Source of the DNA: Perilla frutescens
Taxonomy: Eukaryota; Streptophyta; Magnoliopsida; Lamiales; Lamiaceae
Length of the DNA stretch: 64,000 nt
Assembly (NCBI GenBank): GCA_026008535.1
Contig: BRKX01000007.1
Coordinates: 60,191,001 to 60,255,000, forward strand
Direction of reading: 5' to 3'
This document shows, in pieces, positions 1-9,870 of this stretch. Positions within the stretch are counted from its first letter, which is position 1, and every line of letters starts with the position of its first letter. Made by a program: the position numbers and the translations under genes. The notes under the pieces were generated by a model that saw only the letters and a list, made by a program, of their open reading frames with translations, did no database searches and had not been told where the DNA came from.

Positions 1-284
1 TGATGTGCCCTTCCGTCTGGTGTCTTCCTGCTTGTCCCTATAGAAAATGAGAACAGAATGCTCGAAGGGTCTGCCTTCGGCACAAAAGAAATAGGGTTGC
101 TCTCCTCTCATCCTCAACTACATCTTGCATTTTTTTTTCAGACAGATAATAGAAAAACTCTCCTAGTCTAGTTTGATAAATCATAAAAACACTTATTAAA
201 ATTACTGAAAAAGAAATAAATTAAAAACCTGGGTTGCCTCCCAGTAGCGCCCTAGTTACTGTCGTGGGCACGACACCTTCCAAT
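1..284 (-). other. 3' spacer of Athila copy 1, downstream of pol
   Basis: This stretch follows the end of the integrase frame on the minus strand and holds no gene. It resembles the post-pol spacer of the second Athila copy at about 28,980-29,140: both have a CCCAGG motif, then a T-rich run, then an 'aataagtgttt' string. In the second copy this spacer leads to an extra ORF and then the LTR. Here the window ends before either is reached. Confidence 0.6.
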
Positions 285-686
285 TCAAATATAGATGGGC
301 TCCACGAGCCAGACCAGTCTGACATCCTGGTCTGTGTGCCCCAGGTAAGGTTTCAATCTGTGGCCATTAACCTTGAAACGCCCTCCAGTATCTGGATTCT
401 TCAGCTCAACTGCTCCATTGGGGCATTCTGCGTACACTTCAAATGGACCAACCCACTTGGTCCTCAGATTTCCTCCCATCAATTTAAACCTTGAATGGTA
501 CAAAAGAACCTTTTGCCCCGGAGTGAAGCTCTTCCTTCTAATCACTTGATCATGGAGCCTCTTCATTTTTTCCTTGTAAAGAACAGCATTGTCATAGGCC
601 TCCATCCTCATCTCTTCCAGTTCTTGAATCTGAATTTTTCTGAAATGCCCAGCTGCATCCTTGTCCATGTTCAGCTTCTGTAATGC
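285..686 (-). pseudogene. Integrase C-terminal region of Athila copy 1
   Basis: This is the continuation of the integrase frame after an in-frame TAG at 687-689. The translated piece is basic and contains KVLLYHSRFKLMGG and KWVGPFEV, the small beta-barrel-like module that follows the integrase core in many plant Ty3/gypsy polyproteins. It ends at a stop at 285. The upstream and downstream parts are in the same frame, so a single nonsense change separates them. Confidence 0.8.
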
Positions 687-1685
687 CTATCGTGTCTTGT
701 ATTCCAGCTCTACCGACAAATGACAGCATTTCCCAAATAGCATCCTATATGGAGATATCCCGATTGGGGCTTTGAAAGCAGTTCGGTATGCCCACAGTGC
801 ATCATCCAGATGTTGACTCCAATCCTTTCGACTTGGATTAACTACCTTCCCAAGAATGGCTTTAATTTCTCGATTTGAGACTTCAGCTTGGCCATTCGCT
901 TGTGGGCGATAGGCTGTTGTCACCCGGTGATTCACTCCATATTTCTTCAATAATTTTTCCAGGGTTTGGTTGCAAAAATGTGTTCCTTGATCGCTGATGA
1001 TGGACCTGGGCACACCAAACCGGCTGAAAATATGAGATTTCAGAAATGCGGCCACTACTCTTGCATCATTGGTAGGAGTAGCCTTTGCTTCCACCCATTT
1101 GGACACATAATCAACTGCCAGGATGATGTAATGGTTCCCCCTTGAGTTTGCGAGGGGTCCCATGAAATCCATTCCCCAAACATCGAAAATTTCTACTGGC
1201 ATGATGGGTGTCATGGGCATTTCGTTCCTCCTTGTGATGTTCCCAACTCTCTGGCACTGATCACATCTCTTGCATACGTTGTGGGCATCCTTGAAAATCG
1301 TGGGCCAAAAGAACCCACAGTCCAGAATTCTTCTTGCTGTTCGGTTTGGTCCGAAATGCCCTCCGCAAGCAAAGTTATGGCAATGCTTCAAAATATCCTC
1401 AATTTCATTATCAGGGACACATCTTCTTATGATCTGATCAGCACACCTCTTCCATAGAATAGGACTGTCCCATGCATAAAACTTGCTCTCATGCCTCAGT
1501 TCATTCTTTTGGTACCTCGAGTACCCAATTGGCAGCTCTCCAGACTCTAAAAAGTTTACTATATCTGCATACCAGGGCTCTCGTGTGCCCCATGCTGAGT
1601 ACAGATGCTCATCAGGGAAGTGATCCGTAATGGACATTGCATCGTCTTTTTCATTCATCACCCGGCTTAGATGATCAGCTACCAA
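687..1685 (-). pseudogene. Integrase of Athila copy 1 (zinc-binding domain and DDE core)
   Basis: The open segment of 332 codons begins at an internal methionine just after RNase H (DHLSR motif). A zinc-binding HHCC region lies around residues 100-142 (HCH, GGHFG, CKRCDQC). The catalytic core follows: WGMDFMGP with the first Asp near residue 172, IISDQG with the second Asp near 232, and GQAEVSNRE with the Glu near 267. All three catalytic acidic residues are therefore present. It would insert the retrotransposon cDNA into chromosomal DNA. Stops on both sides show that it is a surviving segment of a larger broken polyprotein. Confidence 0.9.
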
Positions 1686-2754
1686 GTTCTGTGCCCCACT
1701 CTTATCTTTTATCTCGACATCAAACTCCTACAAGAGCAGGATCCATCTAATTAGTCTCGGCTTTGTCTCCTTCTTGGCCATCAAGTGCCATAGGGCACCG
1801 TGATCTGTGTAAACAATGCTCTTCGTGCCCAAGAGATAGGACCGAAACTTCTCGAATGCAAAAACTACTGCTAGCAGCTCCTTCTCAGTAGTGGTGTAAT
1901 GACACTGTGCCCCATTCAGAGTTTTGGAAGCATAGTAAATTACATGGTTTTCTTTTCGTCTTTTCTAACCCAGTACAGCGCCCACAGCGTAGCCACTGGC
2001 GTCACACATAATCTCAAAGGGCATTCCCCAATCTGGTGGTTGAATAACTGGTGCTGTGACCAGTTGCTTCTTCAGAAAATTGAATGCCTTTTTACATTCC
2101 TCATCAAATTAAAAGGGGACATCTTGCTGTAATAAGTGAGTAATAGGCTGGGCAATTTTTGCAAAATCTTTTATGAACCTCCTGTAGAATCTAGCGTGCC
2201 CCAGGAAGCCTCTCACTTGCTTCACCGAAGTAGGGTATGGCAATTTCTCAATTATGTCCACTTTAGCTTTATCGACCTCAATGCCCCTCTCGGAAATCAC
2301 ATGGCCCAGTACAATGCCCTCTCTGACCATGAAATGGCATTTTTTCGTAGTTCAGCACTAGGCATTTGTCCACACAACGCTGCAACACCTTCTCCAAATT
2401 ATCTAAGCATCGATCAAAGCAGCTCCCATACACTGTGAAGTCATCCATGAACACCTCAATGCAGTTCTCAAGCAAATTAGAGAATATGCTCATCATACAT
2501 CGCTGAAACGTGCCAGGAGCATTGCAGAGGCCAAAGGGCATTCTGCGATAGGTAAATGTGCCGAATGGGCACGTGAAAGTTGTTTTCTCCTGGTCCTCTT
2601 GACTCACTGCAATTTGCATATATCCTGAGTATCCGTCCAAGAAACAAAAGAACTTGTTCCCTGCGAGTCTCTCCAGCATCTGGTCAATGAACGGAAGTGG
2701 GAAATGATCCTTCCGCGTGACCGTGTTCAGCTTCCGGTAATCAATGCAAACTCT
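1686..2754 (-). pseudogene. Reverse transcriptase and RNase H of Athila copy 1, interrupted
   Basis: After an in-frame TAG at 2,755-2,757 the RT continues with FLDGYSGYMQI, TFTCPFGTFTYRRMPFGL and the catalytic VFMDDFTVYG (an F/YxDD box) near 2,430. A frameshift in a run of A's near 2,344 moves the reading to another frame (LGHVISERG, GFLGHARFYRRFI). RNase H follows with IMCDASGYAVGAVLG, YYASKTLNGAQ and YTDHGALW. Further in-frame stops lie near 2,109, 1,966 and 1,729. The family would normally be one uninterrupted frame, so RT activity from this copy is excluded. Confidence 0.88.
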
Positions 2755-4719
2755 CTAGCCAGTTTGCAGTCGTGTGGGCACAAGCTCTCCTTTTTCATTT
2801 TTTACAACTTGAATGCCCGACTTCTTGGGCACAACATGGATTGGACTGACCCACTTGCTGTCTGAAATTGGGTATATAATGCCCTGGTCCAGTAGCTTAA
2901 TTATCTCCTTTAGCACCACATCCTTCATCACCGGATTGAGCTTTCTTTGTGGATCACGAACGGGCTTTGCATCATCTTCCAACAAAATCTTGTGCATACA
3001 AACTGCTGGGCTAATGCCCTTTATATCTGCCAAAGTCCATCCGAGTGCCTCCTTGTACAGTCTCAGCAATCTCAAAAGGCGGTCTTCTTCAGCTTGATTC
3101 AACCCCGCACTAATTATCACTGGGAGTGTCTCATTATCTCCCAAGTAGGCATACTTCAAATTCCTTGGCAATGCCTTCAACTCCAGCGTGGGTGCTCTAA
3201 CAATAGAAGGCATCATTCTGTCATCACTTTTTCGAATGGGCACACCATAGTCCACACATCCATATGGCATTTCTTCCAATGAGTACAGCATCATAATTCC
3301 ATCACTTATGTCATCATCCTCGTCCAGGGCATCCTGGTCAAGCAGTCCATCCCACAATGCCCATTCCAGCGGTTCTCTGTTACTCACCATGGATAAAGTA
3401 GAACGGCTCGGGTAATGAAATGTATTCACAAAATTACAATTTTCTGTATCCGGGGGGTGTTTCATGGCTTCAAAAATGTTGAACGTGACCTTCTCCCCGT
3501 CAAATTCACACGTCAGTGTGCCCTTGTCCACATCAATCTTGGTTCGAGCTATTTTCATGAAAGGCCTTCCCAGCAACAAAACTGAAGATTTTGAAGTCGC
3601 TGTGCCCATGTCAAGCACATAAAAATCCACTGGGAATATAAGCTCGTCCACTTTGACCAATAAATCTTCAATGAGGCCTTCTGGATAAACATTAGATCGG
3701 TCAGCTAACTGAATGACCACACGGGTCTCCTCCAAAGGTCCAATCTTCAATTCTTTGAACACCGACAGGGGCATTACGTTGATTGATGCCCCCAAATCCA
3801 GCATGGCCTTTTCAACTTTTCTGTCTCCGATTATGCAAGGGATCATGAACATCCCTGGATCATCACACTTCTTGGGTAACTTCCTTTGTATCACAGCCGA
3901 TACATTCTCCCCAACTAAGAACCTCGCATCATCATTGAATCGCACCTTTCTGGTGCAAAGTTCCTTTAGAAACCGGGCATACCGCGGCACTTGTTTGATT
4001 GCCTCAATCAGTGGGATGTTGATCTCCACCTTGCTGAATACTTTTAGCATCTCCCTGGTTTCTTCTTCTTTTCTATTTTGTGCCAATCTCCCTGGAAAGG
4101 GAGGTTTCCGTCTTTCTGGAATGGGCACTTTGGCAGGTTGTTTTACTTCTGGGATGGGTACAGTATCGGTCTGCTCGGCTTCTTGTGCCTTGTCTCCTGT
4201 GGGAATTGTTTCCACTTCTTCCTCCAAGGGCACATCGTCCTTCTCCTCTCTTGGCCTGACCATCTCCGGAAGCTCTTTTCCACTCCTCAATGCTACTGCA
4301 TTCACTTGTTCTCTCGGGTTTTCAACCTGGGAAGGTAACTTCCCATTTTTCTCCTCCATCTTGTGCATGGCTTGAGCCAATTGATTGATTTGCTTGCTCA
4401 TATGTGAAAGACCAGCTCGAGTTTCTTGCTTGAATTTTTCGTTCTCCTCAGCCATGGCATAGACAAGATCTTCTAGCCTTTGCTTTCTCTTTTCTTCTGG
4501 CGGTGGCAATGGGCGTGCTGGATGCCCATCCTCTGGCCTTCTCCATCTGAAGTTTTCATGGTCTCTCCAGCCAGGGTTATAAGTCTGGGAATTGGGATCA
4601 TATCTTCTGGAATGCCCATTCTGACCACCTATAGCATTTACTTCTTCCACCGCGTCTTGTAGAGTTGGGCATTCATCAGTGAAATGAAGTACACTCTTGC
4701 ATACTCCACAAGGTCTGGG
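2755..4719 (-). pseudogene. Gag zinc knuckle, protease and RT N-terminus of Athila copy 1
   Basis: The first residues after the stop at 4,720 hold a CX2CX4HX4C knuckle (CGVCKSVLHFTDEC, about 4,660-4,705), the nucleic-acid-binding part of gag. A long acidic and proline-rich linker follows. The protease is at about 3,500-3,860, with MLDLGASINVMP as active-site motif (DLG in place of DTG, usual in Athila-type elements) and LLLGRPFMKIARTKID as the C-terminal flap region. The frame then enters RT (ISDSKWVSPIHVVPKK) and stops at a TAG at 2,755. The stop is in the same frame as the following RT and looks like a changed Trp codon. Confidence 0.88.
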
Positions 4720-5688
4720 CTATTTCGCCTTGCTCACACCAGACAAGATCTTTTCTATTTTGTCACACAATCTGTCAATTCTGCTGTCTTGGTCCGGTGC
4801 CCTCTCTGATTCACTGACAACCCGAATGCCCTCTCCGCCAAAGTCTCGGTTGTCTTCAGCCATCTCCGTGAGAATTCTGAATGCTTCAACAGGCTGCTTG
4901 TTCAGTATAGACCCTCCACATGAGGCATTCACGATTGTCCTCTCATGTGGTCTCAATCCTCTAACAAAATACTGAATTAGATCATGTTCAGTAATCTGGT
5001 GCTGTGGGCATTTCGCCAGCATCGCCTGGTATCTTCCCCAGTAGTCATAGAAACTCTCGTTGGTTCCCATCTTCAGGCTCTCTATCCTTCTTCTCATTTC
5101 TTGCACTCTGGATGCTGGGAAATATTTTTCCAAAAACTTCTGCTGAAGTTGTCTCCATGTGGTCACAGCGCCAGTCGGCAATGTGTACAGCCAGTCCCGT
5201 GCCCCATCCTGAAGAGTGAAAGAGAACGAGACCAACCGCACGTACTCTTCTCGCCCATGGTTGGATGGTTGAGTCTGGCAAACCATCTCAAAATCTTGCA
5301 AGTGTCTTTGTGGATCCTCTCCAGGCATTCCGTGGAACTTCGGCAAGATTTGGATAAAGTTTGCATGAATATCCCAGTTCTGAGTCACAGCTGGGAGTGT
5401 AATGCCCATCGGGCGCAGATTCATATTGGTCGGGAAAACCAACTGCCTTAAAGTCCTGTTATCCTCCGCATCTCCATTTGCGGCCATGTTGATGTTGTGG
5501 CCGTTCTCAAACTGTCGTTCCTCCTCGTGCCCTTCGTCTACTTGATCTTCTGGTGGTGTGGGCTCACGAGGTCTGTTTGCAGCTCGTTGTGCCCTCTTCA
5601 CTGCTGCCCTGTTTTTCCTCAAAGTCTTCTCTATCTCCGGATCGTAGAATAGAGTTTCTTCTGAAGAGCTCCTGGGCATCAACTTCAA
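4720..5688 (-). pseudogene. Gag (capsid region) of Athila copy 1
   Basis: An open frame of 322 codons follows the PBS by about 40 bases. The N-terminus is basic and Arg/Glu-rich. The retrotransposon capsid domain lies around residues 120-225 (HGMPGEDPQRHLQDFE, ARDWLYTLPTGAVTTW, KFLEKYFP). It would form the particle that packages the element RNA. A single in-frame TAG at 4,720-4,722 separates it from the zinc knuckle and pol. I cannot tell nonsense mutation from stop readthrough by inspection, but other same-frame stops further on make mutation the simpler reading. Confidence 0.88.
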
Positions 5689-5727
5689 GGCAAACCAGCT
5701 TGGAAAGTAAAATCACTAGAAATCAGC

Positions 5728-5745
5728 TCCCCGGCAACGGCGCCA
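5728..5745 (-). promoter_or_regulatory. Primer binding site, tRNA-Asp type, Athila copy 1
   Basis: On the minus strand the sequence reads TGGCGCCGTTGCCGGGGA, directly inside the LTR end (4 bases from it). This is the tRNA-Asp-type PBS used by Athila-lineage elements to prime minus-strand cDNA synthesis. It fixes the inner boundary of the LTR at 5,750. Confidence 0.88.
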
Positions 5746-5749
5746 ATTT

Positions 5750-7329
5750 TGACGCGCGGTCGTTTCGCGCTCAAAATGAATTTGTATGCTCCTGTGCCCA
5801 CAGCGAGCGTAGCTAGCTATGAGTAAGGGTCGATCCCACAGAGAGTTGATGCGATCTTACTTTCGAGTCACCAATCACAAAAGGGGGTTTGGTACCGTGG
5901 TCACAACAATGGAAATTAAATCTGCAAAAATAAACTAAAGAGATATCAAATAATAAAAGGTTCTGGAACTTGAACTAGAATCCAGTTTAACTTATACTCA
6001 CTCGATCATGGGCACAGCGATTTTCCTACACAATTAAATCACCCAGTTATGGAGACCGGATTCCTCGCTGCATCTCCTTATTCATCCGTTCAGATTAGGT
6101 TTAAAGGTGATTCCTCGTCCATTAAACCCCTAACCTATCACCCACCCCCCGGTTCCCCAAAGAGATGTAAATGAATAGGAAGCAGTGTGCCCTAGACGAA
6201 CCCAAGTTTACTGTGTTTACTGATTCCTCGTGTGCCCACTGCAACCCACCGATTTCCCAGTTACCGTTTGAATTAACACACAGTCACGATTCGCTAATCC
6301 AATTAACCCTGGTGTGCCTTCTACAACTAAAGAGTGATCAGCCACATTAGTTATATTAAACTCACGCTCACTAGGAATAAGAACAAAAATCGGCAGAAAC
6401 CTAATCGTGCAGTAATGTGCCCACACGGCCTCACGAGTATTTAAGTGTTTTGTTAAACCTTCATCTTTAGTTCAAATTCCGGAATATAGATCTAGCTACT
6501 CATACTATAAAGAACTGTAAATACATAAATTAAAGACATGATAAATAGGAAAAACTTACTGGAATTGAATAGAAACTCGTCCAACACCAACGATGAACAG
6601 CAACAACATTAAATATAAATCCTAACCTCTGTGGGCATAAGGCCCCAGATTGTCTTGCTGCCGGAGCAGCGTTAAAACTAAACTAATGGCGAAAGTAAAA
6701 GTGCAAAAAATTGATATGGTACGAAGTGTTATTTTCTAACAATCAAAACTAGTATTTTAAAAGAGTACAAAGATCGAATCCAAATCCCCAAAAATGAGGA
6801 GTCTTCAATATCTGCCGGATTTGCTATGCCCCGCTGGAATCTGCCTGTATAAGGAAACTTCCTTATCTGCTGGATCTCTGTGCCCACTGGAATCTGTCTG
6901 TATAAGGAAACTTCCTTAGGTGGTGGAATGCATCCCGTTATTTTAGGGATGCCATCCCTATCTTCCAAATTGCTTCCCAAGAGTCCACATATGAACAATC
7001 TTTCCTTCTTCTATTCAGATTTCGATATCAATCAAGTTCCAACGCCAGCTTTGTCTTCTTTCAACAAAATCCCGCTTTTTCCGGGAATGCCCTCTTCACT
7101 GCCTCTTCTGAATCTGTGCGAGTACTGTGGGCACGACATCTTCTGCTCAGGTCTAATATGCCCATTTCATCGATTTCAGTCAAATTGAGGCCAAAATGCC
7201 TCTTTCGCCAGATTTCACTCCTGTCATGCCCAAACCACTTTCCTGGTTCTTTTCCGACACAAAAGACACTAAAAAGGACATTTAGAGCGACTAAAATGCC
7301 CAGAAAAACACGAAATAAATGGACTTATC
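5750..7329 (-). repeat. 5' LTR of Athila copy 1
   Basis: The LTR is 1,580 bp. On the minus strand it begins TGATAAGTCC at 7,329 and ends in CGCGCGTCA at 5,750, four bases before the PBS. The 3' LTR of the second Athila copy (30,784 onward) starts with the same TGATAAGTC and contains the same 'gggatcgacccttactc' string near its end. No coding gene is present; the short open frames inside are chance. The stretch is rich in TGCCC/GGGCA pentamers, like the rest of the element. Confidence 0.87.
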
Positions 7330-8640
7330 AAGATCCCAGAAAGAGAAAAAGTAACTCTGAAGTTCAAAAAGGAATCTCAAACTTTAGATAAGATATTAAA
7401 TCATCAAAGAACTGGAACTAGCAACTCAGGGCTAGGATATAGAAAGTTCACTGCCCTAGAGAAAAGAAAAGCAGTTGCCCAACCCAGTGATAAGGGAATC
7501 CTAAAAGGGTTCACTAGATCTCATGATCAGCTAGCTGAGTCAACTAAAGGAAAAGGAATATTGAAAACTCCTCAGACTCAGCCTAGATAATTTGGTCAGT
7601 TCTACCAAACAAAAACACCAGGCCAACTGAAGCCCAATTTCCAGAAAAGACCATCAGCTCAATCAAATCAATTCACTCATTAAAAGCCTCCAGTTTAACA
7701 AAGACCACCATCTCAACAAAGAATGCCCCCAAGACAAACTGATAGATTAGTCCTCTTTAGAAAGAAAAATCAATTTGGATCTCAAGCCTATCCTACCAAA
7801 AAGTTCAATCAGAACAACTATAGGAGAGAACTACTAAACTCGTTTGAACCCTACCATCACTATAATGAGTACCTGGATTCTAGAAATGAGCAAAAAAGGT
7901 TCAATCCAATAAACTGGAAACATACAAAGCACTGGTCTGATCACAGAACTCAAAGGTCTCAAGACCAAAGCATTTTAGTTGAATTATTTTATCCAACTAA
8001 CTCTCAACGCAGGTATCGCTCAACTGATTCAAATCAAAATAGAAGAGTTGAGAGAAAATCTAAACTGATCAGGCGATCCAAGTCAGTTGGATCTCTGAAT
8101 GATAAGAAGCCAAAAGTTTGGTAAGTTTGGATTCCAAAGAACTTGATATATCAATAAGGACCCGATATGAAACGAGTCCCTAAAAACTAATCCTTATTTT
8201 TGCAGGACAAGAGCATCCTATCTATGAAGAAAGACAAAGACATTTGGTATCTAGATAGCGGGTGCTCCAAGCACATGATCGGAGACAGACAAGATGTCGA
8301 CGGTTATGAAAAAGTCAAAGGTCCACTTGTCACATTTGGAGACAACTCCAAAATTCGAACCATTGGAGAAGGGTTCGTGGTCAAGGAAAAAGTTGTGGTA
8401 AATGGAGTCTGCCACGTGGATGGACTAAAACATAAACTACTCGGCATCAGTCAGCTGTGCGACAATGGCTACTCAGTTGACTTCACTAAAGACTCCTGCA
8501 GCATAAGAGACAAGTCAACTAGAGTAATTCTTCTCACTGGCATAAGAAAAGGAAACATGTACATTGTTGACTGGTCAACCGGCTACTTAGAAGCTTCTTC
8601 ATTTCAAAAGGATCAACTGAAGCAAGCTGGCTATGGCATC
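7330..8640 (+). pseudogene. Copia gag C-terminus and protease, Sirevirus copy 1
   Basis: The gag tail is Gln/Pro/Lys-rich (MPPRQTDR, KKFNQNNYRR) and contains several in-frame stops before 7,723 and after 8,122. The protease begins near 8,200; its active site WYLDSGCSKHM is intact at about 8,240-8,275. It is followed by the GAG-pre-integrase lead (LLGISQLCDNGYSVDF). The frame shifts near 8,630. The gag/protease polyprotein of Sireviruses is one frame with pol, so this copy is inactive. It preserves the undisturbed version of the site where another copia inserted in the complete copy (7,961-7,976). Confidence 0.85.
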
Positions 8641-9239
8641 GACGACTGAACCACCTCAACTTCAAAACAATCAACTACCTAGTTAAGAAAGAGCTAGTTG
8701 AGGGGCTTCCCAATGAAATATACAAGAAAACAGACGTATGTGGGCCATGTAAAAAAGGGAAGCAAGTCAAATCATCCTTCAAGAATAGGAGTCATCCACC
8801 AGGAACAACTGATTGCCTCCAACTACTACATATGGATTTGTTTGGTCTAGTTAGACCACAAACCCCAAAGGCAAAATATTCACTCTGGTAGTAGTTGATG
8901 ATTTCTCAAGATATACATGGGTGGAATTCTTGAGGAGCAAGGATAAAACTTACGACAAGCTAACAACGTTGATCAGAAGGCTACAAACTGAAAAAGAAAG
9001 ATCAGGTCAAAGAATTCGCTCCGACAATGGAACTGAATTTGTGAATCAACAAATGATCAGCTTTCTCAACCAGCTTGGAATCACACATGAACACTCAGCT
9101 GTAAGAACTCTAGAACAAAACGATGTAGCTGAACGGCGTAACCGGACACTCAAAGAAGCAGCTCAAGCAATGATAGTTGATGCCAACATAGCTGAAGGTT
9201 ACTGGGCTGAAGCAGTCAGCTGTGCAGAACATACCAACT
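8631..9239 (+). pseudogene. Copia integrase fragment, Sirevirus copy 1
   Basis: The zinc-binding portion shows WHRRLNHLNF and CGPCKKGKQ. A frameshift near 8,875 leads into the catalytic core: VVDDFSRYTWVEFL (first Asp), RIRSDNGTEFVNQQ (second Asp) and QNDVAERRNRTL (Glu). The core ends abruptly at 9,239 within the sequence that normally precedes the end of integrase, where the internal deletion begins. All three catalytic acidic residues are visible, but the protein is truncated and frameshifted. Confidence 0.85.
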
Positions 9240-9244
9240 GCAAA

Positions 9245-9870
9245 TTGATCAAACTGATGAAGAAATCATAGGAACTGGAATCAACTCAAAAGGAGATATC
9301 AGTTCAAAAGAACAACTGAACTGAGAAACAGCTGAATGAAGGTCCATGCAAACAAGACCAGTTCGGAACTAATGAGAAGATATCTCAGTTGGAACTGATC
9401 AACAGAAAGATCATCAATTATAGTCGAAGCCAACTGATGACGTAATCAGTTTCAAGCCAAGGAGAAACTGCTAGAGAGAAAAGATAAGTTCAAAAATTTC
9501 AATAACAGGAACGGTAAAAACACGTGTCACTCAAATGTTACCGTTGAACCCTCTCTCTCTCTCTCCTCATTTATCCCCAACGGATAGAAAAGAAAAGCCA
9601 ATTGACGGGTTGATTGAATTAATCCGACCGTTGAAATTGGGCATATGAAGTGACACAACCGTTGGATAAACCCCATTATATTCTATAAAAGGGATGACTG
9701 AACTCTCATTTTTTACTTTTACCGATCTCAAGTTCAGTAAAGTATTAAAGCATTTATCCTCCTTCATTTCTTGAAACTATTCTGCAAAACTTACGAAAGT
9801 AAAAATATTCAGTTCTAAAATTTAGTCAAAGCCAATTTGTCCTTTCTAAACCATTCATCCCAAAAACTCC
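9245..9870 (+). promoter_or_regulatory. Spacer with promoter-like block upstream of aORF1, copy 1
   Basis: No coding sequence is seen. The block matches 46,322-46,930 of the complete copy. In order it has repeated AACTGA motifs, ACACGTGTCAC (a G-box-like core, near 9,520), several AACGG/CCGTT cores (near 9,510, 9,540, 9,578, 9,627 and 9,656), a CT tract (9,549-9,564), a TATA box CTATAAAAGGG at 9,683-9,693, and then the ATG of aORF1 at 9,871. Conservation of the order in both copies suggests a functional internal promoter; that function is inferred. Confidence 0.6.

Larger units (their letters stand above)
1..7329 (-). mobile_element. Athila-like Ty3/gypsy LTR retrotransposon, copy 1 (left part off-window)
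   Basis: Reading from right to left on the minus strand, the element shows an LTR (7,329 to 5,750), a primer binding site, gag, protease, reverse transcriptase, RNase H and integrase. The pol order RT-RH-INT is that of Ty3/gypsy, and the protease motif DLGASIN with a tRNA-Asp-type PBS is typical of the Athila lineage. The 3' LTR must lie left of base 1. The right end is fixed by two facts: the LTR begins TGATAAGTC, the same start as the LTR of a second copy at 30,784, and Sirevirus gag sequence resumes directly at 7,330. The element therefore sits inside the copia copy that follows. The coding region is broken by at least five in-frame stops and one frameshift, so the copy is not autonomous. 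Confidence 0.9.

Noticed and set aside
3713..4375. A 220-codon plus-strand ORF inside the Athila pol
   Set aside because: It is the shadow of the minus-strand gag-protease frame, which has clear domains; the plus-strand product has no motif.
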